Made by a program: the position numbers and the translations under genes. A stretch of 48,861 nt of DNA, from assembly GCA_903847325.1 (NCBI GenBank), contig CAINDJ010000244.1, positions 1 through 48,861 on the forward strand, given 5' to 3'. Below are positions 40,155 through 48,861 of this stretch, in pieces. Origin of the DNA: an uncultured beta proteobacterium. GTDB lineage: Bacteria; Pseudomonadota; Gammaproteobacteria; Burkholderiales; Burkholderiaceae_B. Position 1 is the stretch's first letter. Each line of letters starts with the position of its first letter. The notes beneath the pieces were generated by a model. That model ran no database searches. It was not told the DNA's origin and saw only the letters and a list, made by a program, of their open reading frames with translations.

Positions 40155-41379
40155 TTAAAAATTCAACAGATCGGAGATAGACAGGTACTGTACTTTGTCA
40201 CCGACTTTAACTTGCGTTTCTGCAGGCAGATCGACCAGTCCATCGGCCCAGGCCAGACTGCTCATGACACCTGAACCCTGATTCGGCCACAATTGCAACG
40301 TGTCTTGACCTGAGGCATTACGCTCGAGTTTTACGCGTAAAAATTCACGACGCTTATCGGGGCGCGGCCAGTTAAAAGCTGCCTCTGCAGTGAGGTAGCG
40401 TAGTGCTGTATCGGCAGCACCCATGCGCTTGAGCAAAAATGGACGGGCCATCAACAGGAATGTGACAAAGGCACTCACTGGGTTGCCGGGTAATCCAATG
40501 AAATCAGCCTGACCCACTTTGCCATAGGCGAGTGGCTTGCCGGGTTTCATGGAGATTTGCCAGAGATCGAGCTGCCCCAGCGCGAGTACAGCGGCTTTGA
40601 CGTGATCTTCTTCGCCGACCGATACGCCACCGCAGGTCATGACGATATCGTTTTCCGAGGCAGCTTGTTGCAATGCATCGCGCGTCGCCTGTGCAGAGTC
40701 GCGCACAATACCGTAGTCGGTGACCTCACAACCGAGCTGCTTGAGCAGTCCGTTGATTGCATAACGATTGCTGTTGTAAATCGCGCCAGGTGCCAGTGGC
40801 TGACCAGGTTCGGTGAGCTCATCACCGGTAAAAAACACACCTACTTTCAGTTGTCTGAACACATTGACTGCTGCCACACCAATTGAGGCGAGCATCGCTA
40901 ATTGCGCAGGACCCATGCGTTGACCACAAGTCAGTACCGTATCGTCTTGTGCAATGTCTTCGCCTTTGCGACGGATGTGCTGGTGCAAACTCACCGTCTG
41001 TGTCAGTGCAATGCTGCCGTTTGATTCTGTCGTGTGCTCCTGCGGAACAACAACATTACATCCCTCGGGGATTGGGGCACCGGTAAAAATACGCGCCGCA
41101 GTGTTAGGGGCGAGTGCTGCGCCAGTTTGTCCGGCGGCAATGCGTTGCACGACCTCAAAACTCTCGGGGACTGCCGACATGTCAGCGATATGCAGGGCAT
41201 AGCCATCCATCGCCGAGTTATCAAAACCAGGGACATTGATGGGGGAGGTGACTGTTTGGGCGAGTACACGTCCTTGTGCCTGCAGCAACCCGACAGTGCC
41301 TTGCGCCGTGGGTATTGCGGCAAAGTCCAGCAGTTGGCGACGCGCGACATCAAAGTCGAGAAGTTGAGCTCTTGGTTTC
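40155..41379 (-). CDS. moeA: Molybdopterin molybdenumtransferase
   Basis: NVPGFDNSAMDGYAL; TCGGVSVGEEDHVK; PGKPLAYGKVGQADFIGLPGNPVSAFVTF. Confidence 0.96.
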
Positions 41380-41444
41380 ATTGCGTTGAATGACTCTTGA
41401 TGCAAAAGAAGTATTTTGCCTGAACCGTAGCCTGATCTTGGCTA

Positions 41445-42437
41445 TTAACCGCCGGTTTGTGACATGAACCGGATAATTTTTGTTGGTGCAGTCAGGAATT
41501 CGTGACGTTCTGGTTTGAGCTCGATGCCTTCGCGGATCGTTTGCTCGAGTTCGGCGTCTGAGATCCCTGCACGCAGAAGAGGGCGTAATTCGACTTTTTC
41601 TTCTTGTCCCAGGCACAGGTACAACGTGCCATCAACAGAGAGTCGCACGCGATTGCACGTTGCGCAAAAATGCTGACTGATCGGGGTAATGAGGCCAATC
41701 TGACCGCGACCATCTTTAGTGCGCCAGTAACGTGCCGGACCGCCGCCCATTTCCTTGATTTCTGGAATCAGATCAAAACGCTCACGCAGACGCTCCAGGA
41801 TAGGGCCGAGCGGCGCGTAACTGGAAGCCAATCCGGTACTGCCCATTGGCATGGTTTCGATCATGCGCAAAATAAAGCCGCGACTGATGCAAAATTCAGC
41901 CATCGATTCGACTTCGTGTTCGTTAACGCCCGGCATCACGACCATATTGAGTTTGATGGGAGCAAAGCCAGCGGCTTCGGCGGCAGCCAGTCCTGCCATG
42001 ACGTCGTCAATCGAGTCGCGACCGGTGATTTGCGTGACGCATTCCCGCGTTAGACTATCCAGACTGATGTTCAATCGGGTCACGCCGGCCGCACGGAGCG
42101 CCTCGGCGTGTTTGGGTAATTGGGTGCCGTTGGTCGATAGTGACAAATCGCGGATACCAGGCAGGGCACTGATACGTGCAGCGAGATCAGGCAAATTGCG
42201 TCGCAGCAGAGGCTCGCCTCCGGTCAGACGCACGCGCGAGGTTCCCAGGCGGGCAAATGCACCGACGACACGCTCGATTTCGTCAAATGTCAGCCAGTCG
42301 CGGGGTTCTTGGTAGCCTTTAAAGCTTTTGGGCAGACAGTAGGTGCATTTCATGTCGCATCGGTCTGTGACGGACAGGCGCAGATACTCGATGCTGCGAC
42401 CAAAACGGTCTGTCAAAGGCGACTGAAGTTGTTCCAT
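41445..42437 (-). CDS. moaA: GTP 3',8-cyclase
   Basis: LRLSVTDRCDMKCTYCLP; RLTGGEPLLRRNL; CATCNRVRLSVDG. Confidence 0.97.
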   Translation of the reverse strand: MEQLQSPLTDRFGRSIEYLRLSVTDRCDMKCTYCLPKSFKGYQEPRDWLTFDEIERVVGAFARLGTSRVRLTGGEPLLRRNLPDLAARISALPGIRDLSLSTNGTQLPKHAEALRAAGVTRLNISLDSLTRECVTQITGRDSIDDVMAGLAAAEAAGFAPIKLNMVVMPGVNEHEVESMAEFCISRGFILRMIETMPMGSTGLASSYAPLGPILERLRERFDLIPEIKEMGGGPARYWRTKDGRGQIGLITPISQHFCATCNRVRLSVDGTLYLCLGQEEKVELRPLLRAGISDAELEQTIREGIELKPERHEFLTAPTKIIRFMSQTGG

Positions 42438-42630
42438 ATACGATATTGTCTTTCTACTTGTTTTAACCACTAGAATCACTTTACTCCGGTTTTCGGACGA
42501 TATCGAGATCTCCCTACAGATGACCCAAGAATATGTTGTTCTTTGTCTGGCTGTAATTGTGCTAACGCTATGATTTATTTGATTTTATGGAATTTTTGAT
42601 TGTGTGCGACCGAGCTAATTTTTTTGGAGT

Positions 42631-43317
42631 GTGGCGTTGACTGCAATCTGGCCAGCTTTGCTCGTCACGCTCAAGCTCGCTAGCCTGACGACCATTATTT
42701 TGCTGTTGCTCGGCACGCCCGTTGCCTGGTGGCTGGCGCGCACACGCTCTAGCTGGAAAACGCCTTTGTCAGCGCTAGTTGCCTTGCCCATGGTGCTGCC
42801 GCCTACTGTGCTGGGGTTTTATCTATTGATCGCGATGGGTCCAAATGGGTTTTTGGGACAGACCACGGCTGCGCTCGGCCTAGGTACGCTAGCCTTTACT
42901 TTCTGGGGGTTGTTGCTTGCCTCTGTGCTGTACTCGCTGCCTTTTGTCATTCAGCCTTTGCAAGCCGGATTTGTCGCGTTAGACCCGACGGTACTGGATG
43001 CCGCAGCGACCTTGCGTGCATCACCAGTGGATCGTTTCTTTTCAGTGGTGGTACCGATTTGCCGTCCCGCCTTTTTGACCGCAATCGTGATGGGGTTCGC
43101 GCATACGGTGGGTGAGTTTGGTGTGATTCTGATGGTGGGCGGCAATATTGAAGGTGAGACGCGGGTGTTGTCCGTCCTGCTTTACGACCGAGTCGAGTCG
43201 ATGGCCTATACCGAGGCACACTGGATTGCCGGCGGGTTACTGATATTTTCTTTTGTGATCTTACTGTTGATGCATGTGCTGAGTCACCGCCTTGCCAGGC
43301 AAGAGGGGCGCGTATGA
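42631..43317 (+). CDS. modB: Molybdate ABC transporter permease
   Basis: LPMVLPPTVLGFYLLIAMGPNGFLG; AHTVGEFGVILMVGGNIEGETRVLSVLLYD. Confidence 0.94.
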   Translation: MALTAIWPALLVTLKLASLTTIILLLLGTPVAWWLARTRSSWKTPLSALVALPMVLPPTVLGFYLLIAMGPNGFLGQTTAALGLGTLAFTFWGLLLASVLYSLPFVIQPLQAGFVALDPTVLDAAATLRASPVDRFFSVVVPICRPAFLTAIVMGFAHTVGEFGVILMVGGNIEGETRVLSVLLYDRVESMAYTEAHWIAGGLLIFSFVILLLMHVLSHRLARQEGRV

Positions 43318-44423
43318 CTCAACGTATCCAGTCAGTGCAGCCAGAATCGGTCAATGAGCGTATTGAATTGTCCTTACGGTTGCGTCGTGCTAATTTTGAT
43401 CTGGATGTCTCGTTAAATATTCCCGCGCATGGGACAACTGTTTTGTTTGGTCCCTCTGGCGCCGGCAAAACAAGTATTTTGCGAGCGATAGCAGGTTTGG
43501 AGCCCGAGGTGCGAGGCGACGTCTGCGTCAAAGGGCGTATATGGCAATCTGCGGACATCTTTGTACCGCCGCACGCGCGACGCGTTGGCTTTGTTTTTCA
43601 ACACTCTGCACTGCTGCCCCACTTGTCTGTGGAGCAAAATCTTCGTTATGGCTTTACGCGCGTGCAAGGCACCGAACTTGAATTTCGCGAGTGTGTCGAG
43701 CAGCTGGATTTGCAAGCCCTGATGCATCGCAAGATTGCGCAGCTCTCAGGTGGAGAACGCCAGCGTGTGGCGATGGGGCGTGCGCTGTTGACGCGTCCCG
43801 AAGTGCTGCTGATGGATGAGCCGCTCGCGGCGCTCGATACTGGCAGACGCACCGAGGTGCTCGGCTATCTGGAGCGCTTGAAACAGGTCACCTCAATTCC
43901 GATGATCTATGTCACCCATTCGGTCGACGAAATGTCGCGTCTGGCAGATCATCTCGTGTTGATGAAAGATGGCCGAGTACGACAGGCGGGCTCTGCACTC
44001 GAGGTCATGAATAGCCCTGATGTGCCGTTAGCGTTACGCGATGATGCAGGAGTTGTCGTGATGGCGCGCGTCAATCGCGTAGATGATCATGGCTTATTCA
44101 TGCTCTCAAGCGATCTGGGTGAGCTCTATGCTCAGGGCGCTGGTCATCAAGTCGGCGATCATCTGCGCGTGCGTATTCATGCACGAGATGTCAGTGTGAG
44201 TTTGAGCGAGCATCGCGATAGCAGTGTGCTCAATATCCTGCCCGCAACCGTCAAATCCATACGCCAGATTGTTTCTGGCCAGGTACTGGTTGAGCTCGGA
44301 GCTGGGGCCAATCAAGATCAGGCATTGTTTGTCAGGATTTCGCATGCCTCTGCAATGCGGTTGCAAATTAAAGAGGGCTTGCGTGTCTGGGCACAGATTA
44401 AGGCTGTTGCTTTACTGGCCTGA
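43314..44423 (+). CDS. modC: Molybdate ABC transporter ATP-binding protein
   Basis: FGPSGAGKTSILRAIAGLE; LSGGERQRVAMGRALLTRPEVLLMDEPLAALD; C-terminal MOP/TOBE region; ATGA overlap with modB. Confidence 0.94.
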   Translation: MTQRIQSVQPESVNERIELSLRLRRANFDLDVSLNIPAHGTTVLFGPSGAGKTSILRAIAGLEPEVRGDVCVKGRIWQSADIFVPPHARRVGFVFQHSALLPHLSVEQNLRYGFTRVQGTELEFRECVEQLDLQALMHRKIAQLSGGERQRVAMGRALLTRPEVLLMDEPLAALDTGRRTEVLGYLERLKQVTSIPMIYVTHSVDEMSRLADHLVLMKDGRVRQAGSALEVMNSPDVPLALRDDAGVVVMARVNRVDDHGLFMLSSDLGELYAQGAGHQVGDHLRVRIHARDVSVSLSEHRDSSVLNILPATVKSIRQIVSGQVLVELGAGANQDQALFVRISHASAMRLQIKEGLRVWAQIKAVALLA

Positions 44424-44509
44424 TGCGTGACTTGCCTGACTAAAGGTGACGTCCGGATAGTGCCATTCAGGTCTGTTTATTATCTTGACGCAGATTAATT
44501 CATTGTTTT

Positions 44510-44566
44510 AAAATGTATGCAATTACAGTCTTTAATATTATTAAAGACTAATATTGGATACATTTT
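44510..44566. promoter_or_regulatory. 57-bp nested interrupted palindrome at the hipB start; putative hipBA operator
   Basis: Outer arms AAAATGTAT/ATACATTTT and inner arms AGTCTTTAA/TTAAAGACT share one centre at 44538. Confidence 0.75.
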
Positions 44567-44906
44567 GAAATACGATACCGCCCCTTTATTGTCGACCTCT
44601 CGTTTAGACGAAGCCCGTGACTTGGGCCGTCGTTTGACCGAACTGCGCCAGGCTTACCACATGCGTCAAGCCGATGTCGCAGTGCGTGCGGGGTTATCAC
44701 GTTCAACTGCCGTGCTCTTAGAGAAAGGCGATCCTGGACGTACGGTAGGACAAATTTTGCGCTACCTCCATGCGATTGCTCCTGACTTGACGTTAGAGTC
44801 CTTACTGTTGAATCAAATACCTGCCTTGTTGATTCAACGTGCACATCAGCGCACACAGCGTGTTCGTCTGTTGAGTGATACGCAGCTTAAAGAAATCGAT
44901 TTTTAA
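44517..44906 (+). CDS. hipB: HipB-like XRE-family antitoxin (start uncertain; possibly TTG 44565)
   Basis: HTH: LTELRQAYHMRQADVAVRAGLSRSTAVLLEKGDPGRTVGQILRYLHAI; 9-bp gap to hipA-like gene. Confidence 0.8.
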   Translation: MQLQSLILLKTNIGYILKYDTAPLLSTSRLDEARDLGRRLTELRQAYHMRQADVAVRAGLSRSTAVLLEKGDPGRTVGQILRYLHAIAPDLTLESLLLNQIPALLIQRAHQRTQRVRLLSDTQLKEIDF

Positions 44907-44915
44907 AGTTTTTAT

Positions 44916-46295
44916 ATGGCCAATACGCGCGGTCCCGATGAAATAGTGGTGTTTGCTCATATCCGTGATGGGCAAGATGGAACGCAGCGGTTTGTCCCAG
45001 CTGGATTGCTTAAACAAGCGTCGCAAGCTGTTGGTCTGCTGCCTGCGATGAGTTTTCGCTATGGTTTGCGCTACCTTGACCGCAAGAATGCCTTCGAGCT
45101 TGATCCTCGCGCTTTGAGTACGCGAGAGTATCAGGACGTTCGAGGTGCAATGTTGTTTCCATTGTCAGGGCAGAACGAGTTTGGAGGTATTCGTGACGCG
45201 GCTCCCGATGCTTGGGGACGCCGAGTGATCGAGGCAAGGCTGCGCGTTCCAGCTAATAGCTTGAATGAGTTTACTTATTTGCTTGAAGCGGGCAGTGACA
45301 GAGTGGGAGCGCTTGATGTACGTACCCATCTGGATTCTGATCCGACTTCTTCGGCAGGAACGCTTACCTCTTTACCTTATCTCTTACAGGCTTCGGCCGC
45401 TATTGAGGCTGGCGAAGAAATTCCGGCCAATCTTATTTCTTATTTGGGTGGCGCAAGCTCGGCAGGGGGCGCGCGACCTAAGGCATCGGTACGAGACTCG
45501 GAAAATATTTTGTGGCTGGCTAAATTCCCAGCTCAGGGCGATACCTATGACATGGCAATTGCCGAGTATGCAACATTAGAGCTTGCTCGCCAAGCGGGTC
45601 TGACAGTGCCTGGTGTGCGATTACATCGCGTGCTCGGGAATTCGTTGTTGTTGATACGCAGGTTTGATCGATATTGGGCAGAACCTGGTCAAGCGCTTAC
45701 TGTAGGAGCACTAGCGCATGAAACTCAAGTGCAACCGGGATTTGTTGAGGGGCGTATCCCGCAGATCAGTGGGTTGACGCTACTCGGATGCAGCGAAATG
45801 GAGTCAATAAGCAAAGGCTATAAGCACCTCGCCTCAGCGATACGAGAGTATTGCCACCCGCAGTTTATTGTTCGCGATTGTGCTGAGTTATTTGCACGTA
45901 TGGTATTCAATATTTTCGTGACGAATGATGATGACCACTTGCGCAATCACGCTTTTAATTACGATAGCGCGTATCAAGGGTGGCGTTTGAGTCCCTTGTA
46001 TGACGTCCTACCGCGACCTATGGTCTCGCAAGAGCGTTTTTTACACCTTGCTGTGGGATTGCAAGGTCGGTTAGCAACGCTAGAAAATGCGATGAGCGAG
46101 CATGCTGCGTTCATTCCCGATCGTCCGGATGCTATCGCCGTGATACGTCGTGTGTGGGGTGCGGTTCGCCAATGGCAGGTGAGCTTCGAGGATGCAGGCG
46201 CTAGCCCGTCTTTGTTAACTACGATGAGCTCAGCTATGCGAGATCTAGAGGATATCGCTGGTAAAGAGCTCGCCGCTGAGATTCGCAAGGGATAG
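44916..46295 (+). CDS. hipA: HipA-family Ser/Thr kinase toxin
   Basis: SSAGGARPKASV; catalytic NDDDHLRNHAF; SPLYDVLPR; 459 aa. Confidence 0.88.
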   Translation: MANTRGPDEIVVFAHIRDGQDGTQRFVPAGLLKQASQAVGLLPAMSFRYGLRYLDRKNAFELDPRALSTREYQDVRGAMLFPLSGQNEFGGIRDAAPDAWGRRVIEARLRVPANSLNEFTYLLEAGSDRVGALDVRTHLDSDPTSSAGTLTSLPYLLQASAAIEAGEEIPANLISYLGGASSAGGARPKASVRDSENILWLAKFPAQGDTYDMAIAEYATLELARQAGLTVPGVRLHRVLGNSLLLIRRFDRYWAEPGQALTVGALAHETQVQPGFVEGRIPQISGLTLLGCSEMESISKGYKHLASAIREYCHPQFIVRDCAELFARMVFNIFVTNDDDHLRNHAFNYDSAYQGWRLSPLYDVLPRPMVSQERFLHLAVGLQGRLATLENAMSEHAAFIPDRPDAIAVIRRVWGAVRQWQVSFEDAGASPSLLTTMSSAMRDLEDIAGKELAAEIRKG

Positions 46296-47612
46296 TGAGT
46301 CTGCAACGTGATGTATCACGTCGGCCCATTGCCCACGTACTGATTGTCTGAATAGCTTCGCGCTCGGATACCAGGGACTGTCTGTTCTGTCTCGCAGCCA
46401 GCGCCAGTCGGCAGGCTCCGGAAGCAGGATCCAGGTTGGGATGCCTAAGGCGGCGCTTATATGTGCAACCGAGGTGTCTACGGTAATCACCAGATCGAGA
46501 TTGCAGAGCAGTCCAGCCGTATCGTCGAAATTTTTGAATTCAACACCTGCATTCAAAATTTCTGGGTGAGCGGTTAAGGTCTTTTGATCTGTATCGCGTA
46601 TTTCTTTTTGCAGCGAAACAAAAACGCAGTCAAGATCTAACATTGGGCTCCATTGCGCAAGCAACATTGAACGATTTTTATCGTTCAAGTGATGCGTGCT
46701 GCCTGACCAGCAGAGTCCTACCTTGAGTGTTTTGTTTGTGGGTACTGAATTGTTTTTATTACTGCGGTCTTGCATCTTGTGAGCAAGCCAGTGAGACCAT
46801 TCGTCAACTTTCTCAGGCTGTGCATTTAAATAGTGATGCGCGCAAGGGATGTCGGGATGGCGGCCATACATCACGTGTGGCAGGCTGAGTAGCGGAATCT
46901 GGAAATCAAACGCCGGCAGGGGTGTTTCAGTGTCGATCACCAAGTCCGCCGCGGGATATGCTGCGAGTAGTTTTGCAAGCGGAGGCTGGACGCGCAGGAT
47001 GACCGTGGCGCCAAGGTCTTTGAGCCAGTCCAGATACCGCACAAACTGAATCGTATCGCCGAGCCCTTGCTCTGCGTGAATCAGCAGGCGTTTACCTTTG
47101 AGTGTGGCTTTGCCGTTCCAGCGGGTACCTTTAATGTCGTGACTTTGATGCCCGTCCTGCCAGCGCCACTCATATTCGCGCCAGCCGTGCTCAAAGTTCC
47201 CGAGCATCAGATTAGTCTGGGCGCGATTGGTGCGAGCGCCCGGGTGCTCCGGGTTGATGCGAAGAGCTTGTTTGAATGCCTCAAACGCGTCTTCAAAGCG
47301 CTGCATATCGCGTAAAGCTACGCCCATGTTCACATAGGCTTCAATAAAATCAGGCTTGAGCGTAATGGCTTGCCGATAGGCTTTTATTTCATCTTCGTAG
47401 CGACCAGCACTGCCGTGTACCTGTCCCAGGTTGTAATGCAGCAAGGGGTGTTTGGGGGATAGTTTGAGTGCAGCTGAAATATGAAGTAAGGCCTCGCTAT
47501 GCTGCCCCGTTGAGGAATGAAGCATGGCGAGTTGATTGAGCGAAGCAATGTCAGCTGGATTTCGCGCGATGGCACTTTCGCCTTGTGCGATTGCTTCGTT
47601 GACCTGACTCAT
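46245..47612 (-). CDS. TPR repeat protein with glycosyltransferase family 9-like C-terminal domain
   Basis: N-terminal TPRs (HPLLHYNLGQVHGSAGRYEDEIKAYRQAITLKPDFIEAYVNMGVALRD...); C-terminal LNAGVEFKNFDDTAGLLCNLDLVITVDTSVAHISAALGIPTWILLP. Confidence 0.88.
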   Translation of the reverse strand: MSQVNEAIAQGESAIARNPADIASLNQLAMLHSSTGQHSEALLHISAALKLSPKHPLLHYNLGQVHGSAGRYEDEIKAYRQAITLKPDFIEAYVNMGVALRDMQRFEDAFEAFKQALRINPEHPGARTNRAQTNLMLGNFEHGWREYEWRWQDGHQSHDIKGTRWNGKATLKGKRLLIHAEQGLGDTIQFVRYLDWLKDLGATVILRVQPPLAKLLAAYPAADLVIDTETPLPAFDFQIPLLSLPHVMYGRHPDIPCAHHYLNAQPEKVDEWSHWLAHKMQDRSNKNNSVPTNKTLKVGLCWSGSTHHLNDKNRSMLLAQWSPMLDLDCVFVSLQKEIRDTDQKTLTAHPEILNAGVEFKNFDDTAGLLCNLDLVITVDTSVAHISAALGIPTWILLPEPADWRWLRDRTDSPWYPSAKLFRQSVRGQWADVIHHVADSLSLANLSGELFTSDIL

Positions 47613-47623
47613 TGTTAAGCTTG

Positions 47624-47797
47624 TCAGTAATAGTCGTAAGGAGTATCAAAACCGCCAGGCGAGTAATGCACAGTGGGGATGTTTGTCATGTTTGGCAGGA
47701 TCGCGACGTCGGACCAGTCAGTGGATGTGCCATCACCTGCGCAGCCTGCAAGACCGGCGATACATAAAAAAATTGAAAATAATTTAGTCAATCGCAT
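47624..47797 (-). CDS. Small (57 aa) putative lipoprotein, absent from the supplied ORF track
   Basis: Manual translation: MRLTKLFSIFLCIAGLAGCAGDGTSTDWSDVAILPNMTNIPTVHYSPGGFDTPYDYY*; LAGC lipobox. Confidence 0.75.
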   Translation of the reverse strand: MRLTKLFSIFLCIAGLAGCAGDGTSTDWSDVAILPNMTNIPTVHYSPGGFDTPYDYY

Positions 47798-47806
47798 TAA
47801 TTAGCC

Positions 47807-48646
47807 CTAGTGTTTGTATTTCAACGTATCGTACTTAAGCACGCATGCGCTGAATTGTAAAAATTCATCCAGATGCTCGGTGATGATGCTGATCGTAATC
47901 GGCAGAAGTATCTTTTGGTAGTCATGGACGGCAATATTACGAAAACCTACCATGCGCTTGAGTGACTCAGACAGCTCTTTTTCAATCCAACCATCTGTGG
48001 ACAGGAGTTCGAACACGTCTCTCGCACTTTGGGCCACACCCAAGCGATCTCGTCGAATAATGTACTGACCAATATCCAGAGCGGCCTCGCAGGCGCGCTG
48101 GATATTCATCATCGCTGCATCCTGCCTCGTAAAGTCGGTTGAGAATGTCGCTGGATCGCGTGCATACTCTTCGCGCGCGCGCCCAACACATCTCTCAATC
48201 GTGGCAGATTTATTGAGCAACACATCATCTGCCATATACGCGGCCTTCTTTTCAATTAAAGCGATTAAGGGCGCGCGTGCCTCATCCAGAGCATTTTTTT
48301 CATTTAATACGAAACACTCATATAAAGAGGCTGAGATGTCTTTTGCCCAGAGGCGTTTACCGGTATTGAGAATTTGACTTTGCATCACTGTTGAGGCCGC
48401 ACGAAAATCGAGTAAGTCCACGGCACAGTCAACTAACTGCGCAAGATCACCGGAGAGTTTCCATAGAAAATCAGCTGACGCATAACCCTCTACAAGCACC
48501 GCAAGGTCCACGTCACTCTGTTTCGTGGCGCTGCCTGATACCTGGCTCCCAAAAGCGTAAACAGCCATGAGATCGGGCAGGTTTTTTTTGAGGTACGCAA
48601 TGATGAGGCCGTCAGGTTCAAGCGCAGCGGTCATTCGTGAGGACAT
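47807..48646 (-). CDS. Single-chain MntA-HepT fusion (MNT nucleotidyltransferase antitoxin domain plus HEPN toxin domain)
   Basis: MNT motif GSQVSGSATKQSDVD (GSX10DXD, residues 33-47) and HEPN motif RNIAVHDY (RX4HXY, residues 236-243) in one 279-aa ORF. Confidence 0.88.
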   Translation of the reverse strand: MSSRMTAALEPDGLIIAYLKKNLPDLMAVYAFGSQVSGSATKQSDVDLAVLVEGYASADFLWKLSGDLAQLVDCAVDLLDFRAASTVMQSQILNTGKRLWAKDISASLYECFVLNEKNALDEARAPLIALIEKKAAYMADDVLLNKSATIERCVGRAREEYARDPATFSTDFTRQDAAMMNIQRACEAALDIGQYIIRRDRLGVAQSARDVFELLSTDGWIEKELSESLKRMVGFRNIAVHDYQKILLPITISIITEHLDEFLQFSACVLKYDTLKYKH

Positions 48647-48689
48647 GTGTGATCTCAGAGCGGTGACGCTGCATATTATGACGGATAGT

Positions 48690-48779
48690 TGGCGGAAGCG
48701 GTGAGATTCGAACTCACGGAGGGCGTGAACCCTCGCCGGTTTTCAAGACCGGTGCCTTAAACCGCTCGGCCACGCTTCC
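48690..48779 (-). tRNA. tRNA-Ser (anticodon TGA), CCA encoded
   Basis: Reverse complement GGAAGCGTGGCCGAGCGGTTTAAGGCACCGGTCTTGAAAACCGGCGAGGG...GTGAGTTCGAATCTCACCGCTTCCGCCA; long variable arm. Confidence 0.97.
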
Positions 48780-48861
48780 TGGAAATAAGTGACATCTTGA
48801 GATGATTAACTTCATCTCGGATCGGTCCAAAAGACCGAAAGATATTTACGAATTATTTCGC

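Noticed and set aside
42540-42620. Possible ModE box upstream of modB (AACGCTATGATTTATTTGATTTTATGG)
   Set aside because: Only the CGCTAT core resembles the ModE consensus; the second half-site does not match.

Overview
The window is a 48.9-kb betaproteobacterial chromosomal segment, Burkholderiales/Alcaligenaceae-like by gene content and order. No phage, IS element or CRISPR array was seen. Left to right: a NitT/TauT-type ABC importer (edge-truncated), an FUSC-family exporter, ilvIHC, psd-pssA, two tandem paralogous lipoproteins, rpsO-pnp, threonine dehydratase, an alpha-carbonic anhydrase, a split TPP decarboxylase, a PIN protein and an AceE/MdeB-like E1 with a divergent Lrp/MdeR-like regulator, a TctC/Bug receptor, a gltIJKL-type amino-acid ABC operon behind a sigma-54-like promoter, a methyltransferase, a Dpp/Opp-like ABC operon ending in a translationally coupled exported nicotinamidase-like protein, a serine beta-lactamase-like hydrolase, a DUF3300 protein, a Rap1a/Tai-like protein, tRNA-Leu, an NMO-hemN unit with an FNR-like box, a molybdopterin cluster (moaC-mobA-moaE-moaD-moeA-moaA) divergent from modBC, a hipBA-type TA locus with a nested palindromic operator, a TPR/glycosyltransferase-like protein, a small lipoprotein missing from the ORF track, a single-chain MntA-HepT (MNT-HEPN) fusion and tRNA-Ser. 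The strongest candidate for something unusual is the MntA-HepT fusion at 47807-48646. It keeps both catalytic motifs and has an internal Shine-Dalgarno plus ATG exactly where a free HepT toxin would start. All product calls come from motif and family recognition, with no database search.
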